Of a stretch of 64,000 nt of DNA, positions 52,029-62,189 are shown in pieces. Under the pieces are notes generated by a model that saw only the letters and a list, made by a program, of their open reading frames with translations, was not told where the DNA came from and made no database searches. Both the position numbers and the translations under genes were made by a program. Numbering within the stretch: position 1 is the first letter of the stretch; every line of letters starts with the position of its first letter. The stretch comes from JAIRTY01 sp050257395 (lineage in GTDB: Bacteria > Actinomycetota > Actinomycetes > Streptosporangiales > Streptosporangiaceae), in assembly GCA_050257395.1 (NCBI GenBank), contig JBLMWU010000161.1, positions 1 through 64,000 on the forward strand, read 5' to 3'.

Positions 52029-52468
52029 TGGAAGATCAGGAACCTGGTCACGAACGTCACGCCGTTCGCGGCTAGGTAGGCGAAGCTCACGAAGGCCAGC
52101 CGCTCGAGACCGGCGAGATGCATGTCCCGGGCGGCTGTGCCGGAGAAGTGCGTGGCCGCAGTCAGCACGACGCCGGTGCCGATGGAGATGCCCCAGAACG
52201 GCAGGGTCTCCTTGAGCAGGTGCGGGCGCCCCTTCCGCTCCCAGGCCCGCCGGCTCAGCACATAACTGACGGCCGCGCCGGTGAACCAGCCCAGCAGCCC
52301 GGACAGGCCAGCCGTCAGGCCGAAAAGCCCCAGGCAGACGTTGAGCGTCAGCTGGCTGGTGGCCAGGGAGATGACGGCCACCGGCACGAATCTGCTGAAG
52401 CGCCTGCCGACCGTGGTCTGCAGCTTGCTCTTCACGGCCAGGTAGATCCGGGACGATGCGAAAGTCAT
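51854..52468 (-). CDS. GtrA-family membrane protein
   Basis: 204 residues, four transmembrane helices (about 25-150: RFVPVAVISLATSQLTLNVCLGLF, GWFTGAAVSYVLSRRAWERKG, LPFWGISIGTGVVLTAATHF, LAFVSFAYLAANGVTFVTRFLIFHYFLF). The RxW...K and FLIFHYFLF end are family marks. GtrA proteins are thought to help flip polyprenyl-linked sugars, and the GT2 gene next door is its natural partner. Its C-terminal tail (about 50 Ala/Gly/Ser-rich residues) lies wholly in the 175-bp overlap with the GT2 gene. Confidence 0.85.
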   Translation of the reverse strand: MTFASSRIYLAVKSKLQTTVGRRFSRFVPVAVISLATSQLTLNVCLGLFGLTAGLSGLLGWFTGAAVSYVLSRRAWERKGRPHLLKETLPFWGISIGTGVVLTAATHFSGTAARDMHLAGLERLAFVSFAYLAANGVTFVTRFLIFHYFLFADRGSAAAVAVAVPSVPAEDTGPAPFAASGSAAGSNGSGWAAGAESAERGARR

Positions 52469-52651
52469 GAGCTTCCTAGCGCTACGGGAGACCGAAGGCC
52501 ATCCGGACAGACACAACAGTACGGGAGTGCTCCCTGAGCATGACGGCCTGACCTGGGGCTGGGGCGTTTCTCGGGGGGCTGGGCGCCACGCTACCGTGCA
52601 GATCGCCGGCTCGCTGCCGATGTGAGGTAGCCCGCACGGAATTGCCCCCCG

Positions 52652-54136
52652 TCATCCGCGGGCCCCGCGGGCCGCGGACATGGCCTGGTGGGGAGGCACC
52701 CACCAGCGGGTGCCCTTGGGCACATGTCTGCCCAGATAGCGGGTGGTCAACCGGAAGTCACCAGGGAACGCCGGATTGTGCAGCCGGAACCAGGTGGTCC
52801 CGTTCATGGCCGCCAGCTGGGCGAATCTCAGCCCGCCCGGTGCCCACGCCCAGTGGCCGCGGACCGTCCGGCGCGGGCCGCCCGACAGCCGGACATCCAT
52901 GTAGTCCCGGTCGATGGTGATCCGGAAGCCGCCGAAGCGCCGCGGCAGGTTGCCCGAGTACTGGTGCACCCGCCGGTGCCCCGCCCACGCGCCCGCCGGG
53001 ATCACCGGGTCCACCGTGTCGGGGACGCCATTCCACCAGGCGTCGTAGATGATGTCCGGCATGCGGTAGCCGGGAGCGCCGAAATCGCGGGACAGGTCGG
53101 CCACCCCGGAAAGGGAACTGCTGTAGATGCCGGAACGGTAGCCCAGGCTGTGCAGGGTCTGCGTCCAGGCGGAAAAGAAAGCCAGCGCTTTCGCCGTGCC
53201 TTTCGGCGGGTACGCCTCCATGTCGTAGTAAATGGGCGTGCCCCGCCCGAGCCCCAGCTGGGCGGCCTGGGCCGCGGCGTCCTGCGCGGCGCTGACGGCC
53301 TGCGTGGCCGGCGACTTCACCTCATGGAAGCTGATCTGCGGGCCGACGTAGAGCGGGATGAAGCGCCAGCCCGCGGCGGCCTGGGCACTGACCCAGGCAG
53401 GGGTGAGGTTCGCCTGGGCGCAGGCCCGGTCCTGGCCGCCGATGTAGATCCCGATGCCCCGGAACGGCGAGTCCGCCAGCCAGGCCTGCATCGCCTGGGC
53501 GCTCGGCGCCGTGCACGCGTCAAAGGCCCGGCCGGTGTAGCTGCTCGCCCAGGCCCGCAGCGCGGCGGGCGCGAACCGCGGCCGGGCCGGGGCCCGGCTG
53601 GCCGGCGGCGGCAGCGACGCGCTGGCCAGGATGGCCAGGATCTGCTGGCGGTCGGCGGCGTAGCTGGCGGTCACCCTGACCCGCGGCGCGTCCACCGTGA
53701 TCCGCCTGGCCACCGGGTTGTCCACGGCGCTGGCGCCGCCGCCGCGGGCGCCCGGCTGGATCAGCAGCGCCCCGGTGGCGCCGAGGGCGGCCGCCGGGCA
53801 GGCCTGGTCGGCGCCGGGGGTGCCCAGGTAGACCGCGTGCCGGTCGAACCGGACACAGGTCAGCTGATGGGCCGCCAGCCGCACCACCGGCCAGTCCGCG
53901 GGCACCCGGAAGGTGTAGCCGCGGTAGGAAACCGGGCGGGTCCCGGCCGGAGCCGGGCCGGGGCCGCGGGCGCCGGCGGCTGGCCGCGCCGGGCCCCGGG
54001 CGGCGGCAGCGGCCGGGGCCACCCCGGCCAGCAGCCCGGCTGCCGCCGCGGCGGCCAGCACCCGCCCGGCCGGCCAGCGCCAGCGCAGGCGGTCCCCCGC
54101 GTTCTTCCCGTGCCCGGCCGTTTCCCGCAGCGGCAT
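52652..54136 (-). CDS. Secreted DUF1906 (Rv2525c-like) glycoside-hydrolase-fold protein
   Basis: 494 residues. A signal peptide lies at about 20-48 (RWRWPAGRVLAAAAAAGLLAGVAPAAAAA). The DUF1906 domain begins at about residue 205 with GRAFDACTAPSAQAMQAWLADSPFRGIGIYIGGQDRACAQANLTPAWVS and includes IYYDMEAYPP, YRSGIYSSS and DIIYDAWW. In mycobacteria the founding member Rv2525c is a Tat-exported protein linked to cell-wall lipids; the fold is GH25-like, with a possible catalytic Glu in DMEAY. Residues 50-200 form a separate, uncharacterised N-domain. Substrate is unknown. Confidence 0.8.
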   Translation of the reverse strand: MPLRETAGHGKNAGDRLRWRWPAGRVLAAAAAAGLLAGVAPAAAAARGPARPAAGARGPGPAPAGTRPVSYRGYTFRVPADWPVVRLAAHQLTCVRFDRHAVYLGTPGADQACPAAALGATGALLIQPGARGGGASAVDNPVARRITVDAPRVRVTASYAADRQQILAILASASLPPPASRAPARPRFAPAALRAWASSYTGRAFDACTAPSAQAMQAWLADSPFRGIGIYIGGQDRACAQANLTPAWVSAQAAAGWRFIPLYVGPQISFHEVKSPATQAVSAAQDAAAQAAQLGLGRGTPIYYDMEAYPPKGTAKALAFFSAWTQTLHSLGYRSGIYSSSLSGVADLSRDFGAPGYRMPDIIYDAWWNGVPDTVDPVIPAGAWAGHRRVHQYSGNLPRRFGGFRITIDRDYMDVRLSGGPRRTVRGHWAWAPGGLRFAQLAAMNGTTWFRLHNPAFPGDFRLTTRYLGRHVPKGTRWWVPPHQAMSAARGARG

Positions 54137-54383
54137 GCTCGCGCGACCTCCCCCGTGCCCGCGCTCCCGGCAGCCGTGAAAGAAAGCCGGCCGCCGGCGT
54201 AAATCCCCCCGTCACGCATTCCCGCAAGCCGGATGCTGTATGCGGGAGAAGCCGCAGATAAGACGATGGTTAATTTCCCGGCGGAGTGGGCACCTGGGTG
54301 TCTTTTGACGGCCGTTTGACCGCGGTATCGCTTTTCTTTGGTTTCCCGGCCGGGCGGGGCGGGGTTTCCCGGCCGGCCCGGGC

Positions 54384-57300
54384 TCAGCCGCCGGAACTGC
54401 CCGGGCTCGCATGCCACAGGGTGCGGGGCGGGTCCTTGAGCGTCCCGCCCGGCGAACCGGTCTCCGCGTACGGGGACAGCCGGAAGCCGGTCGGGTACAC
54501 GACCGTGTCCAGGCCGTCCGGGCCCCGGGACCGCCCGCCGCCGCGGGCGGCTCCGCCGGCGGGCACGTCCCCGGCGGCCATGGCGGTACGCACCGCGGCG
54601 AGCCCGCCCGCCTCCTGGAGCTGCGCGAGCGCCGCCAGGTCCCAGCACTCGGTGGCGTTGACCGACACGGCCCGCCCGGCCCTGCGCAGCCGCCCGGCCA
54701 CCACCAGCAGCCACGAGCCGAAGACCCGGGCCGCGCACCGTTCCTGCACCGACTCGAAGAAGGCCAGGTCGACCGGGCCGGTCGCGTCGTCCAGGGTGGC
54801 GAAGATGACCCGCTGGCCGGACCGGACCGCCGGGGTCTGGGTGGCGACCTTGACCCCGGCCACCAGCACCCGCGCCCCCGCCGGGTACCGGTGCAGGTCA
54901 CGGGAGCGGACCACGCCCAGGCCGTCGATCAGGCCCGCGTAGAAGCCCAGCACGTGCTGGCTCAGGTCGATGCCGAGGATCTCCAGCTCGGCCTCGACCC
55001 GCTCGGCCGCGGTCAGCTCCCGCAGCTGGCCCGCGGGCACCAGCTCGCCGAACCCGTCGCCCGCGGCGCCGAGGTCGAGCAGGAGCTGCCCGCCCGGCTG
55101 GCCGGCCCGGATGCGGCGGCGGGCGGACCGGGCCGCCCGCCGCGGTGCCCGGTCGAGCACCCCGACCCGGGCGAGCAGGTCCCGCCGGGACACCCGGTGC
55201 TCCCCCGCCTCCGGCTGGCCGATCCGGTAGAGCGCGTCGAAGGCCCCGACGAGCACCAGCCGCTCGGTGACAGGCCGGGCCGCGCCAGCCCGTTCCCAGA
55301 AATCACGCAGCGAGGCGTACGGCTGCCCGGCCACGATCTGGGACTCCTCGGCCTCGCTGATGCCCTTGATCTCCATCAGCCCGGCCCGCAGCCCATCGGC
55401 CACGCCGGCCCGCTCCACCCGCCAGCCGCCGGCCGAGGCGTTCACGTCCACCGGCAGCACCGGGATGCCGTGCAGCCGCGCGTCGTTGACGATCACCCGC
55501 TTGGGGTACATGCCGGGGTCATGGGTGAGCACCCCGGCGTAGAACGCGGCCGGATGGTGCCGTTTCAGCCAGGCCGACTGGTAGGTGGGGATGGCGAAGG
55601 CGGCTGCGTGCGCCTTGCAGAACCCGAACCCGCCGAACGCCTCCAGCACCTCCCACACCCGGGCCACCGCCTCGCCGTCATATCCCCGTTCCCGCGCGGC
55701 AGCGTGGAACCAGGCCTCCGCCACCTGCCGGGCCTCGCCGTCGGACAGCTGCCGCCGGACCCGCTCGGCCTCTGACAGCCCGCAGCCGGTCATGGCGTCG
55801 ATGATGCGCAGCACCTGCTCGTGGAAGATCACCACCCCGCCGGTCTCCGCCATCGCCCGGGCCAGGTCCTCGTGCGGGTAGACCGGCGGCCGCTTCCCCT
55901 GCCGCCACTGCAGGTACGGGCTGACCATGTCGGAGTTGACCGGGCCCGGCCGGAACAGCGAGATGTCCACGATCAGGTCGCCGATGTCCTCCGGCTGCAG
56001 CTTGGCGAGCAGCTCCCGCTGGCCGGGCGATTCGATCTGGAAGCAGCCGAGGGTCCGGGCGGAACGGATCAGCCCGAACGTGGGCTCGTCGCGGGGGTCG
56101 ACGGCGTCGATGTCCACCCGCTGCCCGGTGACCCGCTCGATCTCGGTGAGGGTGGTGGCGATGGCCGACTGCATGCGGACGCCGAGCACGTCCAGCTTGA
56201 TCATGCCCGCCGTCTCCACGTCGTCCTTGTCGAACTGGGTCAGCGGCAGCCCCTCGGCGCTCCGCTCGATGGCGGTCCGGTCCAGCAGGCTGGTGTCCGA
56301 GAGCACCACCCCGCAGGGGTGCATCGCCACATGCCGGGGCAGCCCGTCCAGCCGCTCGGCGAGCTGGAACAACCCGGCCAGCTGCGGGATGGCCACCCCG
56401 CTGGCACGCAGCTCGGGCAGGTCGGCGAGCGCGCCGCGGATGTGGGCGGCCCGGATGTGCGGGAACGCCTTGGCGATCGTGTCGATCTCGTGCGGCGGGA
56501 GGCCGAGCGCGGCGGCCACGTCCCGGATCGCGCTGCGCGCCCGGTAGGTCTCCAGCATCGACACGCAGGCCGTGCGCTGCTCCCCGTACGCGCCGAAGAT
56601 CGCCCGGTAGGCCTCGATCCGCCGCGCCGACTCGACGTCGAGGTCGATGTCGGGCAGGCCGTCCCGGCTCTCGGACAGGAACCGCTCCATGATCAGGTCG
56701 TGCTCCAGCGGGTCGATGCCGGAGATGCCGATCAGGTGGTTGACCAGGCAGCCGGCCCCGGAGCCGCGGATGGAGCAGCGGATGCCCAGGCCGGTGATCA
56801 GGGCGGCGGTGTCGGCCACGGTGAGGAAGTAGGAGGCCAGGCCGGTCCGGGCGATGATGCCGAGCTCGTGGGTGAGCCGCTGGCGGGCGGCCCGGCGGCG
56901 GCGCGGCTGGCTGCGGGGGAATCGGCGGTCCAGCCCGTCCTCGCACCGGGCGCGCAGCGCGGCGAGCGGGTCGGCGGCGGCGGTCTCCGGCAGGAACCTG
57001 CGCCCCAGGCCCAGGTCGCGCCCGGGGTCCAGGGCGCACCGCCGGGCCAGGGCCACGGTGCCGGCGAGCAGCGCGGCAGCGCCGTCGCCCGCGATCAGCT
57101 CGGCGGTCCGGGCCATCTCCGCGCCGCTGGCCAGGTAGGCCTGGGCGTTGTACCGGTCGCGGTGGCGGCGGCCGAGCGGCACCAGCTGCCGGGCCGCGTC
57201 CAGCACCTGTGCCACCGGGCCGTCGGCGGGGCCGAGGTAGCGGACCGCGTTGGTGAGCACCGCCGGGACGCCCGCCTCCCTGGCCAGCCGCAGCATCCGG

Positions 57301-57842
57301 GCCGCCCGGGAGGTGTCCCCGGGACCGCGCTGGTCCGCGATCTCGATCACGGTCTCGGCCAGCTCCCGCCAGCGGGCCAGGGCCGCGGCCGCGAGATCGG
57401 GCCGCCGGCCGGTGATCGCCCGGCCGGCGTCGCTGGCCGGCCCGAGCAGCAGCACCAGGCCGTCCTGATGGCGGGCCACCAGCTCCGGGGTCACCACCGG
57501 GGCGCCCCGCTCGCCGGCCTCGTGCGCCGCGCTGACCAGGCGGCACAGCGACGCCCAGCCGCGGCGGCCGCCGGCCAGCAGCGTCACCCGGCCGGCGGGC
57601 CGGCCCGCCGGGGCCAGCGCCAGGTCGGCCCCAAGAATGGGCGAGATCCCCGCCCCCGCGCAGGCGACCGCGTGCTTGACGGCCCCGTACAGGCCGTCCC
57701 GGTCCGTCAGCGCGAGCGCGGGCATGCCGAGCTCCGCCGCCCGCTGCGCCAGGGCGGCCGGGCTGGCGATCCCGTACCGCAGCGAGTACGCGGACGCCAC
57801 GTGCAGGTGAGCGAAGCCGGCCGCCCCGTCCGGCCAGCTCAC
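54384..57842 (-). CDS. dnaE2: DnaE2/ImuC-type DNA polymerase III alpha subunit
   Basis: Error-prone family C polymerase of 1152 residues. The PHP domain starts GFAHLHVASAYSLRYGIASPAALAQRA, polymerase Asp residues lie in DGLPDIDLDVES near residue 400, the fingers and HhH region follow (GVVIFHEQVLRIID, GFGFCKAHAAAFAIPTYQSAWLKRHHP), and an OB domain (VRSRDLHRYPAGARVLVAGVKVATQTP) ends it. The short length versus DnaE1 (about 1180) and location behind a LexA box fit DnaE2, the SOS mutagenesis polymerase that works with ImuA' and ImuB. Neither partner is in the window. GTG at 57842 follows GGAGG by four bases. An upstream DUF6504 gene precedes it by 29 bp. Confidence 0.88.
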   Translation of the reverse strand: MSWPDGAAGFAHLHVASAYSLRYGIASPAALAQRAAELGMPALALTDRDGLYGAVKHAVACAGAGISPILGADLALAPAGRPAGRVTLLAGGRRGWASLCRLVSAAHEAGERGAPVVTPELVARHQDGLVLLLGPASDAGRAITGRRPDLAAAALARWRELAETVIEIADQRGPGDTSRAARMLRLAREAGVPAVLTNAVRYLGPADGPVAQVLDAARQLVPLGRRHRDRYNAQAYLASGAEMARTAELIAGDGAAALLAGTVALARRCALDPGRDLGLGRRFLPETAAADPLAALRARCEDGLDRRFPRSQPRRRRAARQRLTHELGIIARTGLASYFLTVADTAALITGLGIRCSIRGSGAGCLVNHLIGISGIDPLEHDLIMERFLSESRDGLPDIDLDVESARRIEAYRAIFGAYGEQRTACVSMLETYRARSAIRDVAAALGLPPHEIDTIAKAFPHIRAAHIRGALADLPELRASGVAIPQLAGLFQLAERLDGLPRHVAMHPCGVVLSDTSLLDRTAIERSAEGLPLTQFDKDDVETAGMIKLDVLGVRMQSAIATTLTEIERVTGQRVDIDAVDPRDEPTFGLIRSARTLGCFQIESPGQRELLAKLQPEDIGDLIVDISLFRPGPVNSDMVSPYLQWRQGKRPPVYPHEDLARAMAETGGVVIFHEQVLRIIDAMTGCGLSEAERVRRQLSDGEARQVAEAWFHAAARERGYDGEAVARVWEVLEAFGGFGFCKAHAAAFAIPTYQSAWLKRHHPAAFYAGVLTHDPGMYPKRVIVNDARLHGIPVLPVDVNASAGGWRVERAGVADGLRAGLMEIKGISEAEESQIVAGQPYASLRDFWERAGAARPVTERLVLVGAFDALYRIGQPEAGEHRVSRRDLLARVGVLDRAPRRAARSARRRIRAGQPGGQLLLDLGAAGDGFGELVPAGQLRELTAAERVEAELEILGIDLSQHVLGFYAGLIDGLGVVRSRDLHRYPAGARVLVAGVKVATQTPAVRSGQRVIFATLDDATGPVDLAFFESVQERCAARVFGSWLLVVAGRLRRAGRAVSVNATECWDLAALAQLQEAGGLAAVRTAMAAGDVPAGGAARGGGRSRGPDGLDTVVYPTGFRLSPYAETGSPGGTLKDPPRTLWHASPGSSGG

Positions 57843-57871
57843 GGCGCCTCCCCCGCGGTCCGGCACCGGGC

Positions 57872-58150
57872 TCAGTCCCAGACCCGGGCGAGCAGCCAGC
57901 CGCTGGTCGCGGCGTCCCGCCTCAGCTCGCAGGTGGCAGGCGGGCCGCCGGGCCCCGGCGAGGCCTCCACCCGCCAGAACTCGCGCTCGGACGGCCCCGC
58001 CGGGCCAGGGTCCTGCTTCCACCACTCCCGGCTGACCACCCAGTGCTCGAGCACGCCGAGCACCGTGTACCGCCGCCCCCGCCACACGAACCAAGCGGGC
58101 AGGCCGTCCCGGACCCACACGTCCACCGGTTCCCCGTACATCTTGCTCAC
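57872..58150 (-). CDS. DUF6504 family protein
   Basis: 92 residues. The conserved core is MYGEPVDVWVRDGLPAWFVWRGRRYTVLGVLEHWVVSREWWKQ, a small beta-rich unit with many Trp and Arg residues. In actinobacteria it is found between imuB and dnaE2. Here it is the first gene after the LexA box and probably belongs to the SOS mutasome operon. No biochemical role is known. GTG at 58150 was chosen; ATG nine bases further is possible. Confidence 0.75.
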   Translation of the reverse strand: MSKMYGEPVDVWVRDGLPAWFVWRGRRYTVLGVLEHWVVSREWWKQDPGPAGPSEREFWRVEASPGPGGPPATCELRRDAATSGWLLARVWD

Positions 58151-58202
58151 GTGCCCGTGCTCTCCCTGGCCCGCGTGGCACCGCCCGGGGGAAGTCAGGC
58201 AG

Positions 58203-58234
58203 TGCTGGCCGTCGACTCTGCTGGCCGTCGACTC
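58203..58234. repeat. Tandem duplication of 16 bp in the dnaE2 leader
   Basis: TGCTGGCCGTCGACTC occurs twice, head to tail (58203-58218 and 58219-58234), directly downstream of the LexA box on the transcribed strand. It lies in the untranslated leader of the DUF6504-dnaE2 transcript. Confidence 0.85.
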
Positions 58235-58237
58235 TAA

Positions 58238-58253
58238 TCGAATCTACATTCGA
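58238..58253. promoter_or_regulatory. LexA (SOS) box of the DUF6504-dnaE2 operon
   Basis: TCGAAT-CTAC-ATTCGA is a perfect inverted repeat with the TCGAA-N6-TTCGA arms of the actinobacterial SOS box (consensus TCGAAC-N4-GTTCGA). It lies 88-103 bp upstream of the first start codon. Confidence 0.8.
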
Positions 58254-58340
58254 CACACCAGTAACATCGGGACGCCGGCCGCCGGATCCCGGCCGGGAAA
58301 CGGGCGGCGGCGGGCCGCCCGGCCAGCCGCCGCGGGCCGG

Positions 58341-59042
58341 TCAGGCGGGCAGGCCGGCCAGCCGGCCCAGGCTGGCAGCGGCGTGGCCGAAGAAGGCCGG
58401 GCGGTCGGTCACCACGTTCTCGAACTGCCCGAACAGCTCGAAGCTGACCAGGCCGAACAGGCTGGCCCAGCTCGCCAGCGCCAGGGCGGCCGCGCCGTCT
58501 GGCACCCCGGCCAGGACGCTCTCCCGCAGCCGGGCCGCGTCCGGGGCGAAGGCGGCCGGGGGCGGCGGCAGGCTGCCGGGCTGCTCCAGCACGCCCGCGC
58601 GGTGCGCGTCGCTGACGATCGACCCGAGCACCACGGCGACCCGGCTGGCCGGGCCGATGGTCTGCTCGGGCGCCCGGTACCCGGGCACCGGCGAGCCGTA
58701 GACCAGGGCGTACTCGTGCGGGTGGGCCAGCGCCCAGTCGCGCACGGCCCGGCAGGCGGCGAGCCAGCGGGCCGCGAAATCGCCGCGCGCGCAGGCCGCC
58801 TCCGCCCCCTCCACGGCCGCTCCCACGGCGTTGTAGCCGTCGATGATCAGCGCGGTGAGCAGCTCGTCGCGGTTGGCGAAGTACCGGTAGACCGCCGAGG
58901 ACACCATCCCCAGTTCCCGGGCGACGGCCCGCAGGGACAGCCCGGCCGCCCCCTCGGTGGCCAGCTGCCTGCGGGCAGCCTCGGTGATCTCCCGGATCAG
59001 TTCGGCGCGCACCCGTTCCCGCGCCGTGCGGCTCGCGTTCAC
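58341..59042 (-). CDS. TetR-family transcriptional repressor
   Basis: 233 residues. The N-terminal HTH is standard (IREITEAARRQLATEGAAGLSLRAVARELGMVSSAVYRYFANRDELLTALIIDGYNAV). The C-terminal half has the WHG-type ligand domain (ALAHPHEYALVYGSPVPGY, ASWASLFGLVSFELFGQF) common in actinobacterial regulators. The gene starts at ATG 59042, directly beside a 21-bp palindrome in its own promoter, so it probably represses itself. It is also oriented to read towards the dnaE2 operon, but the LexA box separates them. Confidence 0.88.
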   Translation of the reverse strand: MNASRTARERVRAELIREITEAARRQLATEGAAGLSLRAVARELGMVSSAVYRYFANRDELLTALIIDGYNAVGAAVEGAEAACARGDFAARWLAACRAVRDWALAHPHEYALVYGSPVPGYRAPEQTIGPASRVAVVLGSIVSDAHRAGVLEQPGSLPPPPAAFAPDAARLRESVLAGVPDGAAALALASWASLFGLVSFELFGQFENVVTDRPAFFGHAAASLGRLAGLPA

Positions 59043-59052
59043 GCCCCCACCA

Positions 59053-59073
59053 TATCAGAGCACTGCATTGATA
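59053..59073. promoter_or_regulatory. Operator-like palindrome upstream of the TetR gene
   Basis: TATCA-GA-GCA-C-TGC-AT-TGATA, symmetrical at eight of ten pairs around the central C, 11-31 bp upstream of the start. Typical TetR operator geometry. Confidence 0.6.
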
Positions 59074-59167
59074 AAAGAGCACCGATCTAGAGATTTCGGG
59101 TTTCCTGCCAGAGCAACTCAAGTTACGCTGATTACTGGGGTAACTGGAGGCAGGTCTGGAGGCAGGT

Positions 59168-59737
59168 ATGGACGAGGCGGTGCTGCACCGGCTGACAGAG
59201 CAGTTCCACGATCTGGTCCGGGAGCGTTTCCCCGATGCCGCGGTGCACCGGGCAGAGCTTCTGCAGTACGGCGACGATCCTGAGATCGAGCCGGGGCGGC
59301 TGCTGGCCCGGGTGTTCATCGAGGCGCCGGCCGGGCGGGAAGAACGTCAGCAGGCGCTGGAGGCGTTCCACAGCGGCCATCGGGACGCCATGCACCAGCT
59401 GCGGCGCGACCTCGACCGGTTCCGCGACGTCGGGCTGCTGGAGTTCGTCGCTGGCCGCCCGGATGACGGGGGCGAGGACTGCCACCGGATCCGGCTGATC
59501 GCGGGACCGCCGGAGGGCCGGGCAGCGGCCGCAGCGCCCGATGGCCCGCTGGTCCCGGTCATGGCGCGGCTCGGGCCCGCCGACCTGGAGACCGTGGACA
59601 CGCTGATCACGGCGGGGATCGCGGCCAACCGGGCGGATGCGATCCGCTGGGTGCTGGCCCGCATCCGCGAGCGGCCGGCCTACGCCCAGCTCCGTACCCG
59701 GGCGCGCGAGATCGAGGAGCTCAAGGCCCAGTTCTGA
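59168..59737 (+). CDS. Hypothetical protein with ribbon-helix-helix-like C-terminus
   Basis: 189 residues. The N-terminal half (EQFHDLVRERFPDAAVHRAELLQYGDDPEIEPGRLLARVFIEAP) is well ordered in appearance but not recognised. The C-terminal stretch, LGPADLETVDTLITAGIAANRADAIRWVLARIRERPAYAQL, resembles an RHH DNA-binding motif seen in actinobacterial small regulators. ATG at 59168 follows GGAGGCAG. It diverges from the TetR gene. Confidence 0.6.
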   Translation: MDEAVLHRLTEQFHDLVRERFPDAAVHRAELLQYGDDPEIEPGRLLARVFIEAPAGREERQQALEAFHSGHRDAMHQLRRDLDRFRDVGLLEFVAGRPDDGGEDCHRIRLIAGPPEGRAAAAAPDGPLVPVMARLGPADLETVDTLITAGIAANRADAIRWVLARIRERPAYAQLRTRAREIEELKAQF

Positions 59738-59802
59738 GCGGCTGCCGGCGGCCGGGCCACCCGGCAGCCACCTGCTCTCGCCCCGTGCGGACCGGACAGG
59801 CA

Positions 59803-60041
59803 TCAGGCGATGAAATCGGCCAGCATCAGCCGCGGTCTGCCGAGAGCGTTCGGTGCAGCGGCGTGGAGGACACGCGTGTTCATCAGCACGACGTCACCGG
59901 GCTGACCGCAGAGCTCGGCGACACGGACGTGCGTGCCTCCGGCGACGGCGCCGTCATCGAGGTAACCGGCGGAGCTGATCCCTCCCCGTGACGCGCTCCC
60001 GGCGTCGGCCGGAGCGGCGATGTGACCCCGGACGACACGTA
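59803..60041 (-). pseudogene. C-terminal fragment of a phytanoyl-CoA dioxygenase family gene
   Basis: About 80 residues, without a start codon, reading GGTHVRVAELCGQPGDVVLM and then NTRVLHAAAPNALGRPRLM, the C-terminal part of Fe(II)/2-oxoglutarate dioxygenases with the second metal His (VLHAAAPN). A full gene is about 270 residues, so the first two thirds are missing. The fragment ends at a TGA at 59803 and begins against the glyA 3' end at 60042. Confidence 0.6.
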
Positions 60042-61310
<1,269 letters not shown>

Positions 61311-61348
61311 GGGGAACCTCCTTGGGAACGAGGCTACACATCATGCCG

Positions 61349-62092
61349 CTAGCCATGATCCAGGCGCGGCGCGAGCCGGCGCAGGACTGTCCGCTCGGCC
61401 AGCGTCCAGCCGGTCGTGGTGAGCAGGTACAGGCCGGCGGCGAGCGGCACGAAGGCGGCGAAGACCACGGTGCCGAACGGAACGACGCGGCTTAGCGCCG
61501 CCGTGACCCGGGCGGTGGCGTCCGGACGGCCGGACCCGCCCGGCTGGGCGGGCCCGGCCCGGCGCCGCGCGGCCCGCACTGATCCCAGCGCCACCAGGGC
61601 GAGCAGGCCGAACAGCACGGCGAACACCAGCCCGTGCGGGCTCCACGGCGCCGCGGCCAGCCAGTGGCTGCCCAGCGGCACCCCCGCGAGCTCGTGCCGC
61701 AGCAGCAGGTTCGGGCCGCCCGCGGCGGTGGGGGCCAGGAACAGCCGGTAGACCACGCTGAAGAACGGCAGCTGCAGCAGCGCGGGCAGGCAGCCCGCGT
61801 ACATGCCGGTGCCCTCGGCCGCGTGCAGCGAAGCCAGCTCCTGCCGCAGCCGGTCCGGCTGCCGGCCGTGCCGCCGGTACAGCTCCTGGACCTGCGGGGC
61901 CAGCCGGGCGCGGGCCAGCTCCCCGCGGAAGGCCCGGTAGCTGAGCGGGAGCAGCAGCAGCCGCACCGCCATGGTGAAGGCGACGATCGCCGCGGCGGCC
62001 GCCAGCCCGCCGGGGAGCGGCGCGAACAGGATGGCCAGCGCGGACACGAGGTGGTAGGCGACGGCGACGGGCAGAGCGAGCAGAGCGGACAT
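61349..62092 (-). CDS. Oxa1/YidC-type membrane insertase
   Basis: 247 residues, about five transmembrane helices. The conserved groove sequence is seen: AFTMAVRLLLLPLSYRAFRGELARARLAPQVQELYRRHGRQPDRLRQEL, with Arg48 in the first helix and LLQLPFFSVVYRLFL. It lacks the large N-terminal domain, like the Gram-positive and actinobacterial short forms. It lies 97 bp downstream of the DUF6412 gene, a pairing known in streptomycetes, so it is the second YidC paralogue rather than the one next to rnpA. Confidence 0.83.
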   Translation of the reverse strand: MSALLALPVAVAYHLVSALAILFAPLPGGLAAAAAIVAFTMAVRLLLLPLSYRAFRGELARARLAPQVQELYRRHGRQPDRLRQELASLHAAEGTGMYAGCLPALLQLPFFSVVYRLFLAPTAAGGPNLLLRHELAGVPLGSHWLAAAPWSPHGLVFAVLFGLLALVALGSVRAARRRAGPAQPGGSGRPDATARVTAALSRVVPFGTVVFAAFVPLAAGLYLLTTTGWTLAERTVLRRLAPRLDHG

Positions 62093-62189
62093 GACGGATC
62101 ACCCTCCAGCGGGCACGGCATTGGCTGTCAGCTGGAGGCGGCAGCGGTGACCCCGCCCAGGAGTGAGCAGCGGGGAAAGCTAGGGAGGG

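Noticed and set aside
55821..59090. Very long rightward open frame (over 1000 codons) opposite dnaE2, and similar ones opposite ettA and ftsK
   Set aside because: They are antisense shadows of GC-rich genes with no stops. The translated sequences are rich in Arg, Gly, Pro, Ala, His and show no domain, and the opposite strand has clear families.
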